Shown one piece after another: positions 36,972-46,400 of a DNA stretch of 60,001 nt. Both the position numbers and the translations under genes were made by a program. Position 1 is the first letter of the stretch. Each line of letters begins with the position of its first letter. The stretch lies in contig JAITII010000008.1 in assembly GCA_031279515.1 (NCBI GenBank), positions 1 through 60,001 of the forward strand, written 5' to 3'. The notes under the pieces were generated by a model. It searched no databases, was not told where the DNA came from, and worked only from the letters and a program-made list of their open reading frames with translations. Source of the DNA: Deltaproteobacteria bacterium. Its GTDB lineage: Bacteria; Desulfobacterota; Desulfarculia; Adiutricales; Adiutricaceae.

Positions 36972-38057
36972 ATGTCTTCTGCCCAAAGAGATAAGGAAAA
37001 ATTGGCGGTCTACGCGCTCACTATGCCAGGGCGGCTGGTGGCGGAAAAAATAGTGCAAGGCCTGGGAGCTGAGCTCTTTTTGACGGAAAGATTGTCCGTA
37101 CAATCACAGCTTCCCAATAAAACCATGAAAGGTATCTGCGGTAAGCTTTCTGAGACCTGGGATAATTATTCTGGGCACATAATAATAGCTGCCACAGGTC
37201 TTGTGGTAAGGGCAATTTGCCCTTATATCAAGGACAAAAAGAGCGATCCCGCGGTAGTGACCCTAGGCCAAGACGGGCGCTATGTCATTAGCCTCCTTTC
37301 AGGCCATCTGGGCGGGGGAAATGAATTGGCCAAAAAGGTGGCCTTGGTAACAGGGGGCATACCCATCATAAACACAGCAACAGATATCGCCTCCAAGCCA
37401 GCCATGGAGGTGTTAGCCAGGGACCTGGGACTTATCATAGAGGATTTTGGACCTTTGGCTGCTGTAAGTAGAGAACTTTCCGAGGGGGCCAAGGTACCTG
37501 TCTACGATCCCCACGGCTTTCTACTACCCCATTTGACTGCCTGGGAAGAGTCCTTTCCCCCATTGGAGAGCACGGAAGAGCTTTTGAGTATTTCTCAGGA
37601 GGATAAACAAGTACCCTTTATCTACGTGGACTATATCGTAAGGCCCCTTGCCCCAGGTGCGCTGGTAATAAGGCCCCCTGCCTTAGCGGTGGGTATGGGC
37701 TGCCACCACAGTGTAGAGTTAAACGATCTTAAAAGCTTGCTTTTCGACACCCTAGGGGAGTTCAATTTGTCCCCCTTGTCTCTTTCAGTAATCTCAACAG
37801 CTGAGATCCGGGGCTCTGAGCCGGCTATCTTAGAATTGTCCCGGGTTTTAGACAGACCTTTAGTGGTCCAGCCCATGGATAGCCTAGCTGAGGTAGAAAC
37901 CCCCAATCCTTCAGACACAGTATTTAAAAGAATAGGAGTATTTTCAGTATGCGAAGCAGCAGCCCAACTGGCAGCCAGGATGGGACCGATTTTGGTTCCC
38001 AAGAGGAAAAACAAAAAGGCCACCTGCGCAATAGCCCTTATGAACTATTCGTCATAG
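36972..38057 (+). CDS. cbiG: Cobalt-precorrin-5A hydrolase CbiG
   Basis: Opens the delta-lactone ring of cobalt-precorrin-5A and releases acetaldehyde. The 361-residue protein has the CbiG layout: N-terminal region, middle domain with LLSGHLGGGNELAKKVA and PIINTATDIASKPAME, and C-terminal domain from about residue 230 (ALAVGMGCHHSVELNDL). ATG 36972 is 2 bases after the cbiF stop. Its 3' end overlaps cbiH by 109 bases. Confidence 0.92.
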   Translation: MSSAQRDKEKLAVYALTMPGRLVAEKIVQGLGAELFLTERLSVQSQLPNKTMKGICGKLSETWDNYSGHIIIAATGLVVRAICPYIKDKKSDPAVVTLGQDGRYVISLLSGHLGGGNELAKKVALVTGGIPIINTATDIASKPAMEVLARDLGLIIEDFGPLAAVSRELSEGAKVPVYDPHGFLLPHLTAWEESFPPLESTEELLSISQEDKQVPFIYVDYIVRPLAPGALVIRPPALAVGMGCHHSVELNDLKSLLFDTLGEFNLSPLSLSVISTAEIRGSEPAILELSRVLDRPLVVQPMDSLAEVETPNPSDTVFKRIGVFSVCEAAAQLAARMGPILVPKRKNKKATCAIALMNYSS

Positions 38058-38821
38058 GTCTGGGTTCAGGGGGCCCAGAGGGCGTCACTGTGGCGGCCAA
38101 AAAGGCCCTTTCCCAAGTGGATACAGTCATTGGCTATAAGTTATATCTAGAGCAGGCAGCCCCCCTTTTAAGTCCCAACGTCAAACTGGAGTCCAGCGGT
38201 ATGACAGCCGAGACCAAGAGGGCCGAAGAAGCCCTAGCTAGGGCCATGAAAGGCGAGCGCGTAGCTGTGGTCTCAGGAGGGGATCCTGGGGTATATGCTA
38301 TGGCGGGCGTCGTCTTCGAGGTGGCGGCCGATAGGAAGCTTCCCTTAGGGACTGACCCCGGAGAGCTTAAAATCACAGTCGTAGCAGGCACCCCTGCCCT
38401 TACCAATGGCGCTGCGCTCTTAGGCGCTCCCATTACCCATGATTTTTGCGCCATTAGCCTTTCAGACAGGCTCACCGACTGGGAGCTTATCAAAAAGCGC
38501 TTAACCTTAGCCAGCCGCGGGGACTTTGTCATCATACTCTATAATCCCCGCAGCCATGGACGGGCCACCCAATTGGGCGAGGCTAAGTCAATCCTTTTGG
38601 AGAATATGTCCCCAGACACCCCGGTGGGACTTGCCAGCCGCTGCGGCAGGGATGGTCAGAATGGCACTATCGTGACCTTAGGGACACTTGAGCCGGAAGA
38701 GGTGGACATGCAGACCCTGGTTATCATAGGTAACAGCACCACCTTTGTCTACCGTAACCACATGATTACCCCCCGAGGTTACCTAAGCAAGTACGGTGAC
38801 AGTCAAAGCCAAGAGGTTTAG
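37949..38821 (+). CDS. cbiH: Cobalt-precorrin-3 C17-methyltransferase CbiH
   Basis: SAM-dependent C17 methyltransferase and ring-contraction enzyme. Motifs include FVIGLGSGGPEGVTVAAKKA, VVSGGDPGVYAMAGVVFE and VVAGTPALTNGAALLGAP. The 290-residue frame starts at ATG 37949, inside cbiG. The conserved domain begins only about 30 residues later, and no good later start codon is visible, so the first 30 residues (Ser/Gln/Gly-rich) may be a non-conserved tail that arose from the overlap. A strong terminator follows the stop, ending the cbi operon. cbiL, cbiC, cbiJ and cbiK are not in the window. Confidence 0.92.
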   Translation: MRSSSPTGSQDGTDFGSQEEKQKGHLRNSPYELFVIGLGSGGPEGVTVAAKKALSQVDTVIGYKLYLEQAAPLLSPNVKLESSGMTAETKRAEEALARAMKGERVAVVSGGDPGVYAMAGVVFEVAADRKLPLGTDPGELKITVVAGTPALTNGAALLGAPITHDFCAISLSDRLTDWELIKKRLTLASRGDFVIILYNPRSHGRATQLGEAKSILLENMSPDTPVGLASRCGRDGQNGTIVTLGTLEPEEVDMQTLVIIGNSTTFVYRNHMITPRGYLSKYGDSQSQEV

Positions 38822-38827
38822 AGATAA

Positions 38828-38867
38828 AAAAAGCGCCTTTAGGGAAGATTCCAAAAAGGCGCTTTTT
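38828..38867. terminator. Strong bidirectional terminator between convergent genes
   Basis: AAAAAGCGCCTTT pairs perfectly with AAAGGCGCTTTTT (13 bp) across a 14-base loop, 7 bases after the cbiH stop. The flanking A and T runs let it work on both strands, ending both the cbi operon and the minus-strand gene at 38927-40243. Confidence 0.85.
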
Positions 38868-38926
38868 ATTTTTCTACCTTATAGGTAGAGATTGGGGCTT
38901 ATATTGCAAAACCCCAAACCTTTAAG

Positions 38927-40243
38927 CTAATTTGTCTTGTGTTTCATGCCGATGGGGCAGTTCTTGTCCAGATATTTTTCAGCCTCATGGTAAAGCTTGA
39001 TGGCGTTTTCCAGGGTAGAGTACGGGCAGATCCTGTGATGGGCGGACAGGTGGCGTACCTTGCTCCAGTGATAGGCGAGATTGGCCATTTCGTTTACCAG
39101 GAAGGAAAGGCGACTATCAGTGGGATTAATATTCTTTTTCAGATGGTAAGATAAGGGCCCGATCTCAAACATCATATCCTCGCGCGCCTTGGCCAGTGGG
39201 ATATAATGCTCCCATACCCCTTCTCCTAGGCGGGACTCTACTATCTGAATGATAGCGTCTTTCACCTGCTCCACCAGGGGAAAAAAGACGTGAACTTGAC
39301 CTGAAATAACGAATTTCATCAATAAAGTGTCATTTTGCGCTAAAACTACCGGATGGTACGCGCAGAGCCCTCCAGGGTTTAAGAGGCCTTTAGCCCACAA
39401 AACACGGTGGCCATTGTTTTCCGGAGGTGGGGGATATTCATGGGAAACGCCTGTTAAAAGGAATTGAGCTTCGGGTTCAAACTGGGGAGTTAAAGTCTTG
39501 GAGTGAGAGTAGTTTAGTGGATGACTTTTTATAATGTCTGAAATTTCTGATAGCTCCATAGGCATTTTGTTGACGAGCTCAGAAATTAACCAGGGGTCAT
39601 CATCACCTACACCCATGCAAACAGCCTTAAGCCACCAGTACATACTTTCCGTTGGTTTGGTTTCAAGAGAATTTATGGCCTTTTTGAAAAGGACCATATG
39701 ATCAATATTGGAGGTAACGCCCCACCAATTGATGCTGACAGTGCCCTCCATATTGGGGAAAGCTGGAAAGCGGGGGGAAAGCACAACAAGGTAACGCAGG
39801 CCAGCAGGTTTTTTGCCGGAAAATATGTCGCTTCTTGTAGCTTGGCATGCCTCGGTGAGTTCTTTATAAATCCCTCCGTAGGATTCAGAAGGAAATTTAT
39901 CTAAGTTTACAATACCTCTAATAAGAAGCATGTCCTTAGAGCTAGATTTAAAATAATCTGCGAAGTGTTTCTTGCGCAAGGCTTTAGTCATCTCTGGTTG
40001 AGCTGACATGAGAGCGGTTAAAGTAGGGGGGCCATCATAGTTGGCTGCATTGGCAATATTTATTTTAGGTATGCCATTTTTCCTTAGACCATCATTAATT
40101 GACTTCATCAGATTGTCTACTATGAGATAATCAGGAAGATAGACAATAACATTGTTACCTTGTATAAGTTGGTCAACTATATTGTCTTTAAATGCTTGGG
40201 CTCCTGATGTTTGCAACAAACTGGCCATATTATCAAAATTCAT
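38927..40243 (-). CDS. Unknown protein with degenerate ATPase-like N-terminus and R-x4-H motif
   Basis: I do not recognise this 438-residue protein. The first third looks like a P-loop ATPase core without a P-loop: GNNVIVYLPDYLIVDNLM sits where the Walker A would be, followed by a hydrophobic strand LLIRGIVNLDKF and another RYLVVLSPRFPAFP, in the places of Walker B and sensor 1. The C-terminus is helical and carries RHLSAHH, an R-x4-H motif as in HEPN ribonucleases. ATG 40243 follows AGAAGAGGTACATC. Base composition is AT-rich compared with core genes. It lies 190 bases after the giant ATPase gene on the same strand, so the two are probably one operon. A defence or toxin role is a guess. Confidence 0.6.
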   Translation of the reverse strand: MNFDNMASLLQTSGAQAFKDNIVDQLIQGNNVIVYLPDYLIVDNLMKSINDGLRKNGIPKINIANAANYDGPPTLTALMSAQPEMTKALRKKHFADYFKSSSKDMLLIRGIVNLDKFPSESYGGIYKELTEACQATRSDIFSGKKPAGLRYLVVLSPRFPAFPNMEGTVSINWWGVTSNIDHMVLFKKAINSLETKPTESMYWWLKAVCMGVGDDDPWLISELVNKMPMELSEISDIIKSHPLNYSHSKTLTPQFEPEAQFLLTGVSHEYPPPPENNGHRVLWAKGLLNPGGLCAYHPVVLAQNDTLLMKFVISGQVHVFFPLVEQVKDAIIQIVESRLGEGVWEHYIPLAKAREDMMFEIGPLSYHLKKNINPTDSRLSFLVNEMANLAYHWSKVRHLSAHHRICPYSTLENAIKLYHEAEKYLDKNCPIGMKHKTN

Positions 40244-40433
40244 GATGTACCTCTTCTAGTACATTAAAGGCGAGTTGTAATTAAAAACTTTCAATCTATG
40301 GGGAAAGCAGAAATCATATTCCGTTGGTTTTTGGGAGTGAGAAATAAAACTCAATACCCATAGAATCTATTGGGGATCAAAGGAACACCTCCTTTTGGTT
40401 GGTAAATTGGGTTAATAATAAAGTAATTGCCCT

Positions 40434-43400
40434 CTAACGTTTAAAGAGAAATTTTTTCACAAAGGGGTCAATAAAATAGTTTACTAGGCTTTCTGCCCTG
40501 TGGTCGTCAGACAGAATTAGTTTAAGATCCAACATGGCATCAATGACCAACTTCAAAGAATTATTGTGGCTATTAAAGTTGGATGATTCAGTAAAATCCT
40601 CAGAATAGCTTAAGCCATCCACTATAGAGTCGGCCTCTATAATTTTGTGGTTCAAATCAATAAAATAGTTGCTTTGCGGCATATCACTGAAATCAAGGGA
40701 AAGTGACATCGCCTCCTCCGAAACTGAACTCGGCGGCTCCGAAAGTGACATCGGCCCCGGAAGTGGAATCGCATCCACTGGAACTGAACTCGGCGGCTCC
40801 AGCGGTTCTTCAAAATAGTCTTGGATGTCTTTATAATTTACCAAATCAAAGTCGGAAACAACCTTTAAGATAGGAAGGCATACATTTCGGTCAATTCGGA
40901 AGTTCATTTGGAGCCAGGCGTCAGCTTCGGAAAGCTCAGATTGAATGTCGTTTTTTGAAGCGTAAAGCTGCATAAGTTCGTAGGTTACTAAATTATACCA
41001 GCCTCCCGTTTTTTCCATGATGGCGTGGGTGTCCAGGTTATCAAGGCCGTAATCTTTGGCCAAGAGTTCAATGGTGCTCTTTTCGAACCTTAAGACGCTC
41101 ATTTTCAAGGGTTTGATATTCTCCTGGGTAATGTTAGAGTTGTACAAATATTCTGGCGTGAGTAAGATGGTTATGAGATATTTGGCATTGCTTTTTTTCT
41201 GATTCTTTTCGCTTGTCAATTTGAAGCAATGCTCCACTATTTCTGCGAAATCGAAATCTTCAAGATTCAAGGGATTAACAATGATATGATAAATTTTATC
41301 GTTATAGTATGTTTTTACGATATTATAGACATCGTTAAGACTTTTTTGGTCTACTATATGTATGGTTTCCAGCTTTTCATGATAGATAGGTGGGATAAGC
41401 GTGTCAATTGCTATGCTTAGCTTCTTTAGATCTTGGACCTGGGAGCATAGTACAAAATAAGGATTGTTGCTCTCACGATTCAAAAGGGCTTGCTCTTGGA
41501 GCATGGTAAGGGGACTGGGGAAGGGAATGTTGGAATCTACTAAAGGCGAGAGGATGAGCCTTCTGGCAGAAATGTTTTCCAAGTCATCCTTGACCTGTAG
41601 ATCGGATAAGTTGTCTACAGCATGTAATATCTCATCATCGTTTTCCCAAAGCATATTACCTGCGTAGGGACGGTAAATATAACCATTTTCAGTGAGATTT
41701 ACTAGTCCCAGCCTAGACATATTCTTTAAGTAATAGTCCAATTCGAATTCGTTTAGTTCGGAAAAGCCGGTCGGCCAGTTTTCGGCTAGGTTTTTTAAGA
41801 GGTATTGCGGTTTATGGGTATGAGGAAAGTCAGATGAGGCGTTTAGGGAATCGTCTAAATTTTGAAAGGCCATTGTGGCATAGATGGCCATGTAGTGGGG
41901 ATCCTGGTTCAAGATGGTCTGGTAGAAATTCCTAAAGGCCTTTCTAATATTGGAGTTTTCCATAACCGAAGTTATGTTGGTGTCAGATATAAAAAAGGGA
42001 GGAACGCTCGAGAGATCCAAATTGCGCCTGACTTCATTTATGAGTTCATGACAGAACAGTTGTATCAGGTGTGGCTGCTGGTTGGTGTGGCTTAAAAGCT
42101 TGTAGATTAATGCGTTTTTCTGGAATTCAAAGCCTATAGCCCTCAAAGGTACAGTTACAAGGGAAATGGCATCCTGTTCACCCAAGGGTCCCAATAAGAT
42201 GGGATCGCCTAAGGCGAAAAATGGATCGTGTGGATGGCGCTGCAGTTTTCCGGCCAAGTTGTATCCGGCAAAGACTATCTCAAAGCCTTGCATGTCTATG
42301 GTTTTAAGCAAAAATTCCTGGCTTTTTGGATTGGTGCGCAATTCGTTCCAAATTTCATCGCTATTGTCTGCCAAGATGGCTAAGCGATTCATACCCTTGC
42401 GTCTCCTGCTAAGAAGAACTGCCAGCTCTTCTAGCTTCTCTAAAACTGCTTGGGTTGTATTGTCTTGGGGGGCCAGCTCCAGGGCCGTCAAGCCGGCGTG
42501 GACTAGCTCCACTATATCTTTATAATCCGTGGCGGAAAGGAGTGTAACATAGTGCCCATCGGAGGGCTTATTGCGGCTTTCGTCCTGGAGTATCCGCTGC
42601 AATATCGAGGTCTTCCCTTGAAAAGCTCCACCCATGAGAAGTTTGTGGCTCTGTCCTTCGGCTATCTGGTTTAAGGTGTTTTGGCGACCGTAGAACATCG
42701 TTGGGTTTAAGAGGCCTCCCGTGCGGTAGGGATTGTAGTTGCCCACGAGGCAGCCGCTTTGAAAGAGGGCTTGCTGCCTTTTCTCTTTTAAAAGCGGGGA
42801 GCTTAAAAAGGCTATAAGGTTGGTGTCCACCACCAAAATATCCTTTTGATTTTTTCTGGCCCAATCCCACATAAGGGCTCTGTGGGTACCGGAAAGGGAG
42901 GTGAAGATTAAAAAAGTTGTAGGCTTGTTATCTTCTTGAGTTGCCCCCATGGCAATGTCCATCATAGCATCAGGGGATACATTTGCGCCCCAGCATAAGA
43001 TGAGGGTATGGGTGTCGGAAGGTCCTTCCCAGATAGGAAGCTCGGGAGATATGCTGGCTTTTATTTCGTATACGTGGTAAACAGGGCGGTCAAATCTTTT
43101 GTCTATAGGGATTATCTTAACATTGCGCTCAAAAGAGTAACCCAGCCAGGATAAGAGTCTTTTGAGAAAGTTTTCTATTTTATCGTTACTTGTGGCCAAG
43201 CCGTCTAGTTTGAGTAAGTTTTCCCACAATTCCTGACCATCACGTGTGAGGGAAACATTTTGCAAGGCTAGCTTTTCCCTGTACACCTTGAAGGGGTCAT
43301 TGCTGTGATAAAAATCATCTAACAAAGCATAGAATTCTGCGCCATAGTTGGTGGTATCCATGCTAGCCGGCAGCTTTGGTAATGGCGAACCCTGTGTAAG

Positions 43401-46400
43401 TAGTTTTCTGATTTCTTCAATCTGGTCTTGTGCCGCGCGGATTACGTTTTCATTGATAAGATAGTTTATGTGTTTTTCCAGTTCTTTGGATATTTTTAGG
43501 GGGTATTCATTGATTATCCCTTGCAATAACGCCGTGGTGATGACTTTGGCCTGGGCAGAATCTGCTGTCAAACGGGAAAGCACACTGTTGGCTCCATGTT
43601 TTACCCTGCTGAGCTCCAGATAGTCGATATTTTCGCGGCAATCTTCAAGCCTTTGGATGGCGGTTTGGAGAGTTTGGTCGTACAAAGTGCGCTTTGTATC
43701 GTTTATTGCTCCGGAGTAATAATAGTCCAGGAGCATTTCCTTGGCTTTATCTATAAGCTCCTCCGCCTCTTCCATATAGGGGTCCACTATGTCTTCTAAA
43801 AGCGTCTGGAGGCTTTTGTCGGACCCTTTTGGCTCGTAGTTTTTAAACTTTCCGCGGCTTTCCAAGAAGTTGGCGGGAATAACGATTTCCCGATTTTCTA
43901 AATGGTGAATATAACCTTGAGCAGCGTCTTCAAGGGTTTCAGTAGGACTTATAAAGGAGTCTAAAAGTTCTTCCAAAGGAGGGGGCGTAAGTCCATCAGG
44001 ATTAGTGGACGTGCTATTTTTTACCACTATCAGGTAGGAATACAAATCTTTTTGGTAATCATCGGCAAAAAAGTCATCTTGCCATTTGTGTTGTGCTAAA
44101 TCCAGAGTGTCGGGATCCGTCTGGTTCTCATCCGAATCCTCTAAGTCAAAAAAGCTCTGGTTGGCTATGGAGGAAATGACCTTATGGAAGAGCTTTTCAG
44201 CAAAGTTTAGTTTCTGTGGGAAAACTTCTAAAAGAGCTCCTGCCTTACTGAAGATATCATTCAGCTTTGTTCTCCAGTATGGATTGTTTCTTTTACTACT
44301 TTCCTTTACTGTTCTATGATAGTTAACCCACTCTTCACAGAGTGAGTTCATGTAGCCTATGTTTTTATTGAGGCTCTTTAAAGCCGTCGAATGGATTGCT
44401 ACTTTGTTGAACCGATCGTCAACTTCATCCATTATGTGCTTAAATTTATTGGAGTCCTTGTAATCTTGTATGGAGTTACTTAAAGCATCAAGGTCATCTC
44501 CTATGATGGCTTTTTCCAGATTATCATATAAGAGCCCCTTCTTCATGATATTTTTCCAAATGATGGTAGCTGGTGCGTAGCAGCAGGAGTGGTTTTGGTA
44601 GTTATCCTTGAAGTATGCAGTTTTAGCCATTAAATCTGAATGAACTTTCTTTAAATTGTGTCCTGTAAATAGTTTCCTGAAATCCGTAGCGTATTCTTCT
44701 TGGTCTCCTATGACACTTAGATTATCCAAGCTATCCAAAAGGTCAGTTATGTATCTATTTGGTAGCATATTGGCAAGAGCTGCATAAAAACCCCTATAGT
44801 ACGCCATAGGAGCCATGATGGTGGGATACAGGAGAGCTGTATATAGTAAAATGGCCTCTTCCGGCTCCATTTGGTCGAGTGCATAATTGTCGAGTTCAAA
44901 AGTTTTTGTTTGATGGACTTGGGAAAGAAGGTCGTAAATATCGTTCTTAAGATTAAGCGATGTTGGTGTGAAGTTTAATCCCAAGTGCAAAAGTGACATG
45001 AGCCAACTTGGAAAGTAATTCTTGTCCGTAGCCACGGAAAGGAGATATGCGCCCCTGGTATGGGATTTTTCAAGGAGTTTTGCGGCAATACCTCTTATGG
45101 GATTGCCTAATTCTACTGAAGGGGATAGTTTTGAAGGGTTTTTCGTTAATACAGTTTTGGCAATTGTCACCAATTCTTCTAACTCTTTGTCGGAGTATTG
45201 GTGAGTGATTTCGGACCAGGTAAATATCTTTTCCGGCTCAGGGACAGTGGAAATAGGTTTGTAGTTAGCTTCTTCTTCCTCCTCATCATCATATTCATAT
45301 TTTTCATTTTTATAAAGAACACCTACTTTTCTTTCAGTTTCCTCTAAATCTTCTTCTAAATCTTCCTCTTGGCTTATCACTTCCTCTTTGATTATCCATT
45401 CCTCTTGGCTTATCACTTCCTCTTTGATTAACCATTCCTCTTTACTTATCTCTTCCTCTTTGATTATCTCTTCCTCTTTGATTAACCATTCCTCTTTGCT
45501 TATCTCTTCCTCTTTGCTTATCTCTTCCTCTTTGCTTATCACTTCCTCTTTGCTTATCTCTTTCTCTTTTCTTATCTTTTGATAAACTTCAACTAAGCCA
45601 TATTCTTCATTATAAAATTCTGCATATTCCCTAGCATAGCTATAATCTTCGTCATCATAATCATAATCATCATCGTCGTCATCATCGTCATCATCATCGT
45701 CATCGTCATCATCATCGTCATCATCTTCATCATCATCATCGTCGTCATCGTCTTCATCGTCGTCGTCATCGTCTTCATCATCGTCGTCATCGTCTTCGTC
45801 TTCATCATCATCGTCTTCGTCTTCATCATCATCGTCATCATCGTCATCATCGTCATCATCGTCGTCATCATCATCGTCATCATCATCGTCTTTGTCTACG
45901 TCTACGTCGTCATAGTCTTCGTCTTTGTCTACGTCATCATAGTCTTCGTCTACGTCCACGTCGTCTACATCTTCATCATGTTCTTTATCGTATTCTTCAT
46001 CTTCTTTGTCTTGTCTGTCTTCCTTAAAGACAAATGTGTCAGTAGTATCTTCGTTTTTGAACGATGATAGAATATCTTTGAAAGGTGTCTTTTTTAACTT
46101 AGTGCGAATATTTTTTCTGTCTTTTTTCGGAATAATGGAAGTAACGGCATCTATAAGCTCAGCTTTTTCTCTTTTTAACAGCTCAATGATGTGCTCAAAA
46201 TCCTTTAGAGGCATTTGTTCTAATGGATTCTCCGAACGGCCTTGTATGTTTTCACAAGTAGAGAATATCTTTGCTCGCTCTTCTGGAGTTAAGTTTTTGA
46301 GTGGAATTGGTATATCTTTATTCCATTCTTTGGTAAGAACAATATCAAATTTGCCTTCATTAAGTCTGCTGACAAATAAAGGGGAAAAATATTTATTTAA

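Noticed and set aside
45593-45886. Open frame antisense to the Asp tract of the giant ATPase gene (Met/Thr-rich reading)
   Set aside because: It is a frame-shifted shadow on the same strand of the triplet repeat, with no start context or complexity of a real gene.
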